Counted from the first letter of the stretch, positions 1 through 9,028 are shown. The stretch is DNA of 64,000 nt from JALORV01 sp963791235 (GCA_963791235.1 CAWBRW010000005.1:1-64000), one strand, 5' to 3'. Program-made: numbers and translations. The notes: generated by a model not told the origin, from the sequence alone.

Positions 1-206
1 TTGGAAATCAGCACGATGGCGAGCGGCACGATCACGGTGCCGACCGGATCGATGTGTTTGACGGGATTGAGCGTCACGCGCCCCAGCATGAAGGCTGTCG
101 AATCGCCGAACATGCGCGCGACATAGCCATGCGCCGCTTCATGCAACGTGATGGCCAGCAGCACCGGGATTGCGTAGACGGCGATCGCCTGGATCACGCT
201 GTCCAT
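1..206 (-). CDS. site-2 protease family (M50) membrane metalloprotease, N-terminal part
   Basis: Reverse-strand reading from the ATG at 206 gives 68 residues before the window edge, so the C-terminus is missing. Residues 5-20 are hydrophobic and lead into LHEAAHGYVAR, which carries the HExxH zinc-binding motif (HEAAH). The following FGDSTAFMLGRVTLNPVKHIDPVGT is typical of bacterial M50 (SpoIVFB/RseP-like) membrane proteases of the short, PDZ-less type. These cut transmembrane substrates within the membrane; the substrate here is unknown. It lies downstream of yciO on the same strand, a common betaproteobacterial arrangement, but a palindromic repeat separates the two. Confidence 0.88.
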   Translation of the reverse strand, partial: MDSVIQAIAVYAIPVLLAITLHEAAHGYVARMFGDSTAFMLGRVTLNPVKHIDPVGTVIVPLAIVLIS

Positions 207-239
207 GGACAGAAGTCTAGCAGTCGAGCGTCGCCGTCC

Positions 240-430
240 CGCGCAGCGCGGCGCGCTTCGCCGTTTCGGTGCAACGAGGCGCGGCTGACGTCCGTGGCGT
301 CGCGCCGACCCTGCCCGCCCTGCGCCGTTGAAATCGGGCCGTACGCCCGGCCGCTCCGAAGGAAGGCCCGCTGATTACAACGCATTCGGTGCACGTGCGA
401 CCGCGCAGCGGTCGCGTACACCGAATGCGA
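240..430. repeat. degenerate copy of the compound palindromic element, between yciO and the M50 gene
   Basis: This gene-free gap holds modules shared in the same order with the large repeat at 53.4 kb: GCGCGCTTCGCCG (251-263 versus 53538-53550), ACCCTGCCC (308-316 versus 53572-53580), CGGCCGCTCCG (348-358 versus 53712-53722) and a hairpin core. The core is GTGCACGTGCGA at 389-400, stem CCGC-GCA-GCGG at 401-411, then TCGCGTACAC at 412-421. An outer pair CGCATTCG/CGAATGCG (381-388, 422-429) extends the hairpin. No protein reading was supported. Confidence 0.7.
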
Positions 431-432
431 AC

Positions 433-1056
433 CTACAGTCCCAAAGCGGCCAGATCGCCCTTGCCTTCGCGGATGACAACGGCTTCGGCGCCCGACAGAT
501 CGACGACGGTGGTCGGTTCGATCCCGCACGGTCCGGCATCGAGGACGAAGTCGACCAGGTGATCGAGCCGCGCGCGGATGTCGTCGACGTCGTTCAGTGG
601 CAGTTCATCGCCCGGCAACTGCAGCGTCGTGCTGATCAGCGGCTGCCCCAGGACATCGAGCAGGCCGAGCGCGACGGGGTGGTCGGGAATGCGCAGGCCG
701 ATGGTCCGGCGCGATGGGTGCGACAGGCGCCGCGGCACTTCGCGCGTGGCTTCGAGGATCAGCGTGTACGGGCCGGGTGTGACGTCCTTCAGCACGCGGT
801 AGGTCGCGTTGTCGACCTTGGCATAGGAGCCGAGGTCCGACAGGTCGCGGCACATCATCGTCAGCAGGTGCCGCTCGCCGAGGCGGCGGATCGCGCGGAT
901 GCGGTCCACGGCCGCCTTGTCATCCAGGTGGCAGGCCAGCGCGTAGCACGAGTCGGTTGGAATCGCGCCCACGCCGCCGTGGTCGAGGATCTGCGCCGCC
1001 TGTCGCAGCAGACGCACCTGGGGATTGACCGGATGGACAACGAAGAGCTGAGCCAT
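433..1056 (-). CDS. yciO: YciO-type Sua5/YrdC-family protein
   Basis: The product is 207 aa, the usual YciO length (E. coli about 206 aa), from the ATG at 1056 (MAQLFVVHPVNP). The open frame extends upstream, but only this start matches the family. The Sua5/YciO/YrdC double-stranded RNA-binding fold is clear: PTDSCYALACHLDDK near residue 33, then the MCRDLSDL segment and PGPYTLILEATREVPRRL, ending in PTTVVDLS and VVIREGKGD. Family members bind ATP and threonylcarbamoyl-AMP-like ligands; TsaC/Sua5 makes t6A precursors, whereas the exact role of YciO is less settled. It is intact although both genes upstream of it in the same-strand group are frameshifted. Confidence 0.92.
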   Translation of the reverse strand: MAQLFVVHPVNPQVRLLRQAAQILDHGGVGAIPTDSCYALACHLDDKAAVDRIRAIRRLGERHLLTMMCRDLSDLGSYAKVDNATYRVLKDVTPGPYTLILEATREVPRRLSHPSRRTIGLRIPDHPVALGLLDVLGQPLISTTLQLPGDELPLNDVDDIRARLDHLVDFVLDAGPCGIEPTTVVDLSGAEAVVIREGKGDLAALGL

Positions 1057-1111
1057 GTTCAGCTCACGACAGCGACGCCGGCGTCGCGCGTCGGCGAAAG
1101 GAGCGGGCCGC

Positions 1112-1982
1112 TCATGTGAACCGGTGCCAGACGGGCGTGAGGCCGGGCGGCAGCGGCGCCACGACGCCGAGTTCGACGTTCTCCGCTTCGCCGGGGCCGT
1201 GGAAGTCACTGCCGCGCGAGGCCTCGAGCTCCATCTCGCGCGCCATGCGCGCGCAAACTGGCGCACCTGGTCCGCGCGAGTGATTGCTGGTCACGACCTC
1301 GAGGGCCACGCCGCCGGCCTCCTTGAATTCCCTGACCAGCTCGTGCAACTTGAGTTCACCGACGCGGTAGCGCCCCGGATGAGCCAGCACCGCCACCCCA
1401 CCCGCCGCGGTGATCCACTGCACCGCCTCGTCCAGGTGCGCCCACTCGTGCGGGACATAGCCCGGCTTGCCCGCCACCAGGTAGCGCTTGAAGACATCGC
1501 GCACGTCGCGGCAGATGCCGGTGTCGACGAGGTAACGCGCGAAGTGCGTGCGCGAGATCAGTTCGGGATTGCGCACGTAGCGCAGCGCACCTTCGTAGGC
1601 GTCTTCGATCCCCGCCGCCGCGAGCCCTCGCGCTCATCTGCTGCGCGCGTTCGGTGCGGCCGCTGCGCACGCGCGCGAGGGCCTGCTTGAGCAGCCTCCG
1701 GTCGTCCGGATCGATACCCAGGCCGACGACGTGCACGGTCGTCGACCCCCAGGTCACCGAGATTTCGACGCCGGTGACGAACGGCAGATCAACTTCGCGT
1801 GCCGTCGCAGCGGCCTCCTCCAGCCCCGCCAACCTCGTCGTGATCGGTCAGCGCAAAGAGTTCGACGCGCGCTCGGACGCCCGCTGCACGAGTTCGCGCG
1901 GCGACAGCACGCCATCGGAGATCGTGGAGTGCGAATGCAGGTCCGCAGCGAGCGCACTCGCCGGGTGTTCTTCGACCATCAT
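1112..1982 (-). CDS. PHP-domain phosphoesterase (YciV/RnaAM type), frameshifted
   Basis: The start is ATG at 1982 (MMVEEHPASALAADLHSHSTISDG), with the PHP metal motif DLHSHS. Homology then moves through three frames: FALTDHDEV near 1850, GLEEAAATAREVDLPFVTGVEIS near 1830-1760, and the final 154 codons from 1576 with VAVLAHPGRY and GSDFHGPGEAE (further metal ligands). At least three single-base shifts, at about 1870, 1840 and 1600, break the frame, yet every conserved block is present. Family members remove the 3'-phosphate from 3',5'-bisphosphonucleotides and short RNAs. PHP-yciO-M50 is a recurring betaproteobacterial cluster. The shifts look like sequencing indels; a recent pseudogene cannot be excluded. 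Confidence 0.82.
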
Positions 1983-1991
1983 GGACGAATT

Positions 1992-2930
1992 CTAACGGGC
2001 CGACGTCGATGCGCCGCGCGACGAAGTCGCGGATCGCCCGCGCGACGCGCTCCGGTTGGTCGTGATGCACCATGTGACCGGCGTCTTCGACCACCATGGC
2101 TTCGACGTCCCGCAGCACCGCGCGACGCCGCTCGACTTCGTCGATCGCCGCCTGCGGATGGGTCGGCGACGAAGCGCAGCACGTCCGTGTTCTCCGCGCG
2201 GATCCACAGTACCGGACAGTCGATGCGCTGCCCAGCAGGCGAGCACTTCATCGAGGCGATAGAGCGTCGGGTTGACGATCCTGTGCGCCGGGTCCCCCGC
2301 CACCGCCCAGCGGCCGTCGGCCTGCTCGATTGCCCAGTGCTGCGCCAGAAACGCCGCACGCTCAGGCGTCAGCCGCGGGTTGTTCCGCTGCAGGCGGCGC
2401 GCGACGTCGGCCGCGCTCGTCGTAGTCACGCATGGCAACGCCGTTGCGGAGTTCGTCGAGCCACTGCGCGTAAGCGGCCGGGGGCCTGCGCCGCGTGGGT
2501 TTCGCGCAGTCCGAAGCCTTCCAGGTTGATGACGGCCCGCGCGCGATCCGGCCGTATCCCGGCGTAGAGCAGAGCAACGTTGCCGCCCATGCTGTGGCCG
2601 ACCAGGATGACGGGTCCGGCACCTGCGCGTCGAGCACGCGCTCGAGGTCGGCCAGATAGTCGGGAAACCAGTAGCAGTCGGCCCGCGCGCGCTCGGTCAG
2701 GCCGTAGCCGCGCCAGTCCGGCGCCACCACGCGCCAGTCCGCCGGCGAGGCATCGACGACGAACTGGAACGACGCCGAGACATCCATCCAGCCGTGCAGC
2801 ATGACCAGCGTGTGGCGTGCCGCTCCGGCGCCGGCACCCCAGCAGCGCAGGTGATAGCGCAGGCCGCGGATGTCGACGAACTCGGAGTGCGAGGGCGCGC
2901 AGGTTGGCGTTCAAGAGGTTTCCAGTGCAC
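1992..2930 (-). CDS. alpha/beta-hydrolase, frameshifted
   Basis: Pieces in all three reverse frames make one alpha/beta-hydrolase: FVDIRGLRYHLRCWG, then VMLHGWMDVSASFQFVVDAS (oxyanion region), VVAPDWRGYGLT, VILVGHSMGGNVALLYAG (GxSxG nucleophile elbow), NNPRLTPERAAFLAQHW in the cap, and VVEDAGHMVHHDQPERVARAIRDF with the catalytic His. The stop TAG is at 1992-1994, 10 nt before the PHP start, consistent with one transcript. The start is uncertain (GTG near 2930 or TTG near 2912) because the first shift lies close to it. At least four indels are needed. The substrate cannot be told; epoxide hydrolases, esterases and haloalkane dehalogenases share this layout. Confidence 0.78.
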
Positions 2931-3006
2931 GCGCGACGTCGTTGTTGCATCGTCCAGCGGCTTCGGCGATTATAGGAAGGCCCGTCCGTACGCAGAGAGG
3001 ATCACC

Positions 3007-4658
3007 ATGCGCGACCAGTATCGCGCGCTCTATGAATCGTTCCGCTGGAGCGTGCCGGCGGAGTTCAACATCGCGACGGTCTGCAGCCGCCGCTGGGCCA
3101 GCGAGTCGTCGCGCATCGCCCTGCATTGCGAGGACGAACGCGGCAACCGCGCCTCCTACACCTATGCCGCACTGCAGGCCGACGCCAACCGGCTGTCGAA
3201 TGCGCTGCGCGCGCTCGGCGTGCAACGCGGAGACCGCGTCGCGATCGTTCTGCCGCAGCGCCCGAAACGGCGGTCGCCCACATCGCGATCTACCAGCTGG
3301 GCGCCGTCGCGATGCCGCTGTCGCTGCTGTTCGGCCCCGACGCGCTCGAGTACCGGCTGCAGGACAGCGGCGCCGTGGTCGCGATCGTCGACGCGACCGC
3401 GCTGCCCGCGATCGAGTCGATTCGCGACCAGTTGTCCGGACCTGAAGCACCTGATCGTCGTCGACGAAGGCGCCTCGGCCGCGCGGGACTGGAGCACGAC
3501 TGCTGTCGGCCGCGTCGGACCGGTTCGAGTGCGTCATGACGCGCGCGCAGCGATCCGGCGGTGCTGATCTACACCAGCGGAACGACCGGCCCGCCGAAGG
3601 GCGCACTGATGCCGCACTCGGCGCTGATCGGCAATCTGCCGGGGTTCGTGGCGTCGCAGAACTGGTTTCCGCAGCGCGGGCGACGTGTTCTGGTCGCCGG
3701 CCGACTGGGCGTGGACCGGCGGCCTGATGGACGCGCTGCTGCCGACGCTGTACTTCGGGTTTCCGATCGTCGGCACGCGCGGCCGCTTCGCGCCCGATCG
3801 CGCCTTCGAACTGATGCAGCGCTATGGCGTGACCAACACGTTCCTGTTCCCGACCGCGCTGAAGATGATGATGAAGTCGGTCGACGCACCGCGCGGTCAC
3901 TACCGCGCTGCGCCTGCGCTCGATCATGAGTGCCGGCGAAGCGGTCGGTGAGACGGTGTTCGACTGGTGCCGCGACGCGCTCGGCGTGACGGTCAACGAG
4001 ATGTTCGGCCAGACCGAGATGAACTACATCGTCGGCAACTCGCACGAGAAGTGGCCGGCACGCGCCCGGCAGCATGGGCCGGCCCTATCCCGGGCATCGC
4101 GTCGCGGTCATCGACGACGACGGCGCAGCCCGTGCCCGCCGGCGCGACGGGCGAAGTCGCGCTGCATCGGCGCGACATCCATGGCCATGCCGATCCGGTG
4201 TTCTTCCTCGAGTACTGGCGCAATCCCGAAGCGACCGCGCGCAAGTTCAGCGGCGACTGGTGCCGTACCGGCGATCTCGCCAGCGTCGACGCCGAGGGCT
4301 ACCTCTGGTACCAGGGCCGCGCCGACGACATGTTCAAGGCGGCCGGCTACCGGATCGGGCCGAGCGAGATCGAGAATTGCCTGATCAAGCACCCGGCCGT
4401 CGCCAACGTCGCCGTGGTGCCCAAGCCCGACGCCGAGCGCGGCGCGGTCGTCAAGGCGTTCGTCGTGCTGGCAGCGGCCATGCCGGCTTCGCCCGCACTG
4501 GTGGACGAACTGCAGCAGCACGTGCGCGGCAAGCTCGCACCCTACGAGTACCCGAAGGAAATCGAGTTCATCGACGCACTTGCCGATGACGACCACCGGA
4601 AAGGTGCAGCGACGGGTGCTGCGCGATCTGCGAGGCGTCTCGCGCGGACGCGCCCTGA
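3007..4658 (+). CDS. AMP-dependent acyl-CoA synthetase, frameshifted
   Basis: The start is ATG at 3007 after an AGAGAGG ribosome site. The ANL-superfamily blocks appear in order: YTYAALQADANRLSNALRALGVQRGDRVAIVLPQ; the P-loop LIYTSGTTGPPKGAL near 3561; WSPADWAWTGGLMDALLP; VNEMFGQTEMNYIVGN; WCRTGDLASVDAEGYLWYQGRADDMFKAAGYRIGPSEIE; and the C-terminal lysine block LPMTTTGKVQRRVLRDLE. About nine single-base shifts are needed, at roughly 3263, 3440, 3530, 3680, 3900, 4060, 4140, 4585 and 4632, several adding or losing one base in a GG or CC pair. The product would be about 550 aa, full family length. It activates a carboxylic acid to its CoA thioester; the motif pattern resembles medium-chain acyl-CoA ligases. 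Confidence 0.85.
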
Positions 4659-5055
4659 GCCGCCCAGTCGGGCGCCACGACGAACGATGTGTGAGCCGAC
4701 CCACGACCGAGTGACGGCTCGAAGCGAGGCGCTCGCGCAGGCGCCCGAGATCTTCGGCGCTTGGTAACGGATCACCAAGCACACGGCTCCAGCTCGAAGC
4801 CCTGTCCGAGGCGCTGCGCAGTCGGCTTCGTGCCGACCACAGGGCATCGGGTAGCGACACATACGGTCCGACAACCTTGCGTTCATGCGGTAGCGCGACC
4901 TTGGTAGTCCGTCGGCTCAGCATGATTCGCCTCAACTTAGAGCGGCATCCAGCTGGACCTTCGCCGCGCAACTCCAGTAGAAACGACTCCGTCACTCGAA
5001 CGAGCGATCGAAGGGCCGCATGACGGCCCTACCGAATCCCGACAGCGGAGGCTCC
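4659..5055. other. gap without a convincing gene
   Basis: About 400 bases lie between the ligase and the cytochrome gene. The only notable item is a small hairpin, GCTTGGT paired with ACCAAGC, near 4760-4780. A reverse-strand open frame from 4923 (starting MLSRRTTKVALPHERKVVGP) runs on into the ligase antisense strand; it resembles no family known to me and is not called. The end of the gap carries the AGCGGAGG ribosome site of the next gene. Confidence 0.5.
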
Positions 5056-5373
5056 ATGACACGACTTCAACATTTCGCGCGCAGCTTCGCGGCTTGCGCA
5101 GTCGCGGTCGTCGCGCACGGCGCGGCGGCACAGACCACACCGTCCGAAGGGCGGCTCCTCGCATCGAATTGTTTCCAGTGCCACGGCATGAATGGCCGCG
5201 GCGGCTTCGAGGAAATCGCTGGAAAGTCCCGGACCGAGATCTACAGCAAGCTCAAGGAGATGCAGCGCATACAGCCTGGGTCTGGCGACCACAACATCAT
5301 GATCCCGCACGCCAAGGGCTATACCGACGCTCAGCTGCGGAAGATCTCCGAGTACTTCGCGCAAATTCGTTGA
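5056..5373 (+). CDS. periplasmic c-type cytochrome, sulfide dehydrogenase small-subunit-like
   Basis: The product is 105 aa from ATG 5056; an earlier in-frame ATG at 5020 exists, but AGCGGAGG sits just ahead of 5056 and a signal peptide starts there (hydrophobic AACAVAVVAHGAAAQ). One haem motif, CFQCH, is near residue 39, and a distal methionine candidate lies in HNIMIPHAKGYTDAQLRKISEYF. This is a class I monohaem cytochrome, as in FccA/SoxE-type electron acceptors of sulfide dehydrogenases. Its stop is 11 bp before the flavoprotein gene, with GAGGAGG in between, so the two are surely co-translated and probably form one complex in the periplasm. Confidence 0.88.
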   Translation: MTRLQHFARSFAACAVAVVAHGAAAQTTPSEGRLLASNCFQCHGMNGRGGFEEIAGKSRTEIYSKLKEMQRIQPGSGDHNIMIPHAKGYTDAQLRKISEYFAQIR

Positions 5374-5384
5374 GGAGGCACGTC

Positions 5385-6737
5385 ATGAAGTACACGCGCA
5401 GAACCTGGCTCACGATGGCCAGCGCATTGAGTCTCGGCTCCCTGCTGACACGCTGTGGCGGTAGCAGCGAATCGCTTGCACTGGACGCACCTGCTTCCGA
5501 CTTGGCAAAGGCTCAGGCTTCTACGGGGCTCACAAGCAAGGCTACGGCTGCGGCCGACGGTCGCGTCGTGGTCGTCGGCGGTGGAATGGCCGGATTGGCC
5601 GCCGCGAAGTACCTGAAGGTGTGGGGCGGCGCGAGCGTGCAGGTCACGCTGATCGAACGCAATCCTTCATATACGTCCAACATTCTCAGCAACCTCGTGC
5701 TGACCGGGCAACGCACGTTGCCGTCGCTCGTCTACAGCTATGCAACAGTGAAGCAGAGCTACGGGGTCGACATCCGACAGGGCGACGTCGTGGGCATCGA
5801 CCCGGTGAGCCGGAAAATCACACTGGCGAATGGCACGGCAATCCCCTACGACCGCCTGATCGTTGCACCCGGCGTCACGTTCGACGTGCTTCCGGGACTG
5901 GAATCGGAAGCGGCCCAGACTCGGGTCGTGCATGCGTGGCAGGCCGGACCGCAGACGACCACGCTGCGCAACCAGCTCGTTGCAATGCCGAAGGGCGGCA
6001 CGTTCGTGATGACGATCCCGGCCTCGCCCTATCGTTGTCCGCCCGGACCGTACGAACGCGCCTGTGTCGTTGCGGACTGGCTCAAACGCAACAAGTCCGG
6101 CTCGAAGGTCATCGTGCTCGATGCCAATCCTTTCATCCAGGCCGAGCGACACACCTTCGAGACAGCGTTCGCCGGACTTTTCGCAGGCATCGTCAGCTAT
6201 GTGCCAAATGCGCCGGTCACGTGGATCGATGCCGCGCAGGCTCGCATCACGGTCCACACGGAAATGGGCGATTTCATCGGTGACGTGGTCAACGCGATTC
6301 CGCCGCATCGCGCAGGCAAGATCGTGCTCGACAATGGGCTCGCCAATGCGGCGGGCGGCCGCTGGGCGGGAGTCGACGTCACGAGTTTCGAGTCGACCGC
6401 CGCTGCGGGCGTGCATGTGATCGGCGATTCCTGTGCGGCAGGCGTCCCGAAGGCGGGCCATATCGGCAACCAGGAAGGCAAGACCGCCGCCGATGCCATC
6501 CTGCGAGCGTTCCGCGGGCTCGGGCCCGATACAGATCTGGTCATCAACTCGGCGTGCTACTCGCCGATCACGGCATCGATCGCGTCATGGTTGACGGCCC
6601 TGTACCAGTACGACGTCACCACGCGATCCTTCAAGATCGTCGGAACGGCGCCGTCAGAGGCGCATGCCCCGACGTCGGACGGCTACAGCCAGATGCATCA
6701 ATGGTTCAACACGCTGATGCAGGAGACGTTTGGCTGA
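5385..6737 (+). CDS. flavocytochrome c sulfide dehydrogenase-type flavoprotein subunit
   Basis: The product is 450 aa from ATG 5385. The N-terminus has twin arginines (KYTRRTWLTMASALSLGSLL), suggesting Tat export of a folded FAD protein; the LLTRC that follows is a poor lipobox because Arg precedes Cys. A Rossmann FAD site VVVVGGGMAGLAAAKYLK is at about residues 65-82. YRCPPGPYERAC (about residue 210) and DSCAAGVPKAGHIGNQEGK (about residue 350) carry the cysteines that form the redox disulfide in FccB/SoxF. The C-terminal FCSD flavin-binding region is present. Known members oxidise sulfide or related sulfur compounds and pass electrons to the partner cytochrome. No other sox gene is in view, so the substrate remains inferred. 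Confidence 0.88.
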   Translation: MKYTRRTWLTMASALSLGSLLTRCGGSSESLALDAPASDLAKAQASTGLTSKATAAADGRVVVVGGGMAGLAAAKYLKVWGGASVQVTLIERNPSYTSNILSNLVLTGQRTLPSLVYSYATVKQSYGVDIRQGDVVGIDPVSRKITLANGTAIPYDRLIVAPGVTFDVLPGLESEAAQTRVVHAWQAGPQTTTLRNQLVAMPKGGTFVMTIPASPYRCPPGPYERACVVADWLKRNKSGSKVIVLDANPFIQAERHTFETAFAGLFAGIVSYVPNAPVTWIDAAQARITVHTEMGDFIGDVVNAIPPHRAGKIVLDNGLANAAGGRWAGVDVTSFESTAAAGVHVIGDSCAAGVPKAGHIGNQEGKTAADAILRAFRGLGPDTDLVINSACYSPITASIASWLTALYQYDVTTRSFKIVGTAPSEAHAPTSDGYSQMHQWFNTLMQETFG

Positions 6738-6848
6738 ACGTGGACGGTGGGCGTCGGACCACGGCACCCACCGACCTCAGCAGCGAGGTGGCCGCCACCG
6801 CATGCGGGCTGGGGTCACCTTGAGTTCAGCGTCTATGTGTCCAGCCTT

Positions 6849-7308
6849 CTAGGGACCCTCGCTAACCAGCATCTTGCCGCTCGCGATCGCGACGAGCACG
6901 TCGTTCTGGTTGATCGCGGCGCACTCCGCCACGACGATGCCCCCGCCGTGGCGCGGCTTGGCGATGAGTTCCATCACGGTCCATGTCACGGTCAGCGTAT
7001 CGCCAGGCCGCACCGGTGCCAGGAACCGGGCGTTGTGTTCGAGGTAACCGAGTGCCGTACCGGAGACGAGGTTGCCGAACGGTGCGCTCATCAGTGCCGA
7101 GGTCAGCACCCCATGCAGTATCCGGCCGCCGAACTTGGAGGCCCGCGCAAAGACAGGGTCGACGTGCAGGGGGTTGAAGTCGCCGATCAGTTCGGCGCCG
7201 CGGTCGAGGTGCGCTTCAGTGATCATGAAGCTGCGCGCCGAAGGTGTCGCCGACCCGGAACTCGGAGTAGCGCCGTCCGGCGCCGGTGAAGAGCGGCGCG
7301 CTCGGCAT
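6849..7308 (-). CDS. MaoC-family (R)-hydratase, one frameshift
   Basis: ATG 7308 (MPSAPLFTGAGRRYSEFRVGDTFGAQL) is followed by a one-base shift near 7224; then ITEAHLDRGAELIGDFNPLHVDPVFARASKFGGRILHG continues to the stop at 6849. DFNPLHVD with the nearby FGGRILHG contains the hot-dog hydratase Asp and His of (R)-specific enoyl-CoA hydratases (PhaJ/MaoC type). The repaired length is about 152 aa, normal for the family. It would hydrate 2-enoyl-CoA. It begins 7 bp after the repaired stop of the upstream hypothetical gene, so the two are likely co-transcribed. Confidence 0.85.
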
Positions 7309-7314
7309 CAGCGC

Positions 7315-7684
7315 CTAGCGGCCGCGGGTATTCGCGCCAGGTGCCGCGTCGGTCGAAAACCGGTCGCCAGACCGCGTTCGCGATCGCCGCTTCCAGCACA
7401 CGCAAGCGTTGCTCGGAGGAGCAGTCGATCAGATGGGTCACGTAGGTGGCCGGAAGATCCCGGTAGCGGCGGCGGTCCGGACGGAAGGTGATCTCGCGCC
7501 AGCCTTCCTGGACCAGCCAGCGCCAGAGCCCATCGGACATGCCAGCCTGGACGCGTCATGCGCAGGTCATCGCGGAATATCCGGGAGCCGATGCGGGCTT
7601 GGAGCCGACGGCCGGCGTGTGACGCTCGACGCGGATCTTCAGCAGCGTCCGGACCCGATCCCGGACTGGTCCAACAAGACTCAC
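7315..7684 (-). CDS. conserved small protein of unknown function, frameshifted copy 1 of a tandem pair
   Basis: The start is GTG 7684, 13 nt after GGAGG. Reading across shifts near 7610, 7555 and 7340 gives SKPRIGSRIFRDDLRMT, then MSDGLWRWLVQEGWREITF, YRDLPATYVTHLIDCSSEQRLRVLEAAIANAVW and a stop TAG at 7315-7317. The same layout is seen in the next upstream gene (GPKPRMGATLCCAGLRMTVQAGLTDEMWRWLASLGWREL and YRALSSSLVNRLYDVAPDDRQKILLLAIREAT). The pair is therefore a tandem duplication that has diverged. The WRWL-GWRE segment and the repeated tail are the only conserved features seen; no family or function is recognised. Confidence 0.6.
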
Positions 7685-7749
7685 TTCTGCAATTTCCTCC
7701 GACGCCGAACTGTATCGGTGCGGCGTGGCGCGCGTATCCCCAGAACGGG

Positions 7750-8097
7750 TTAGTTCGTCGGACTGCGGTCGGCGCTGGCGCCCTCGCGTGACGGCCGGGT
7801 CGCTTCGCGAATCGCCAGAAGGAGGATCTTCTGGCGGTCGTCCGGAGCCACGTCGTACAGGCGATTCACCAGAGAACTCGACAGCGCGCGGTAGTGCAGT
7901 CGGTTCTCGCCCTCACGCAGCTCCCGCCACCCCAGCGAAGCGAGCCATCGCCACATTTCATCGGTCAGCCCGGCCTGGACCGTCATGCGCAATCCGGCAC
8001 AGCACAGCGTCGCACCCATGCGGGGCTTGGGGCCGACCGCCGCGCGAGGTGGTTCGGGCTGCCGGCGCGCGAGCAGCTTCGTGAGCGGCGTATTCAA
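7750..8097 (-). CDS. conserved small protein of unknown function, intact copy 2 of the tandem pair
   Basis: The product is 115 aa if started at TTG 8097; the in-frame stop TGA a few codons upstream leaves few alternatives, but no good ribosome site is visible, so the start is uncertain. It has a basic, proline-rich N-terminus (LARRQPEPPRAAVGPKP), then MTVQAGLTDEMWRWLASLGWREL and an acidic-basic helix DDRQKILLLAIREATRPSREG. It is soluble, with no signal peptide or membrane segment. Its paralogue lies immediately downstream on the same strand. Function is unknown. Confidence 0.65.
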   Translation of the reverse strand: MNTPLTKLLARRQPEPPRAAVGPKPRMGATLCCAGLRMTVQAGLTDEMWRWLASLGWRELREGENRLHYRALSSSLVNRLYDVAPDDRQKILLLAIREATRPSREGASADRSPTN

Positions 8098-8199
8098 AAT
8101 TGCAGCGCAGATTCATGCGGCCTCCGGGATTCGCTCTGCACTGTATCGGCAGGCCGACGTGAGACTCCGATCCCACGTGGGAGTGATCGCGGCTGCAGG

Positions 8200-9028
8200 C
8201 TAATCCGGAGGAGGTATCGCCTGGGCGGCGGATGCCGGCCGCTGCAACCGGCCGAGCTCTTCCTCGGAGAATCCGGCGGCACGCCGGGCGTCGAGGTTAA
8301 ATGGCCCGCGCGGCTCCGGGATGCCATGCCGCACTGCAATGTCGCGCGTCGGCTGCGCCCGGCTCCAGGCCACGCTGCCGGCACAGCCAGTGGAACCAGC
8401 GGTTGCCGATTGCGACATGCCCGATTTCGTCACTCAGGATCAGGTCGAGGATGCGCGCTGCCTGCCGCATCGCCCGCCGCCTGCAATTTCGACCGGACCA
8501 CGGGCGAGGCGTCGAGGCCCCGGGCTTCGAGCCGGCGCGGCACCAGCGCCATGCGTTCGAGCACGTCATCCTGCGGTCCGCGCCGCCATTTCCCACAGGC
8601 CATCGTGGGCGTCAAAATCGCCGTAGGCGATAGCCGAGCGTCGCAAGGTGCGTCGGCAAGCAGCGTGAAGTGCACGCGTCTCCTCGTGCGCCACCCGCAG
8701 CCAGTCGAGGTAGTACTGATCGGCGGCATGCCGGCGAACCGCCAGATGGCATCGAGCGCCAGTCCGATCGCATTGAACTCGATGTGGGCGATCGGATGCA
8801 GCAAGGCGGCGCGGCCTGTCGGCGGACTGCACGCGTCGCGCTGCGGCACCTGGTGGGCAGCCACCAGTCGCGGCCGTGCCGGTCGTCCCGGCACTGTACG
8901 TCAGGGCACCAGGCTCACCAGCCGCGTCGAGCGCCCACGATGGCGAGAGCGCCCGTACCGCGTGGCAGCGCGACTGCGGGTCGCCGATCGCAAGCGCCTC
9001 GAAGCGCCGCGGCGCGCAGTTCACTCAT
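8200..9028 (-). CDS. DUF455 ferritin-like domain protein, frameshifted
   Basis: ATG 9028 starts MSELRAAAL; after a shift EALAIGDPQSRCHAVRAL follows. Further blocks in other frames are LLHPIAHIEFNAIGLALDAIWRFAGMP, YYLDWLRVAHEETRALH, YGDFDAHDGLWEMA, RILDLILSDEIGHVAIGNRWFHWLC and, last, GPFNLDARRAAGFSEEELGRLQ before the stop at 8200. The E-H and E-x-x-H pairs (HIEFNA, EETR, DEIGHVAIGN) are the presumed di-iron ligands of this ferritin-like family. At least five indels are needed, but the whole length, about 275 aa, is recovered. The biochemical role of DUF455 proteins is not established. Confidence 0.8.

Noticed and set aside
4108..4995. Reverse-strand frame of 295 codons across the ligase and the following gap
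   Set aside because: Mostly antisense to the ligase; the part in the gap matches no family I know and has no ribosome site.
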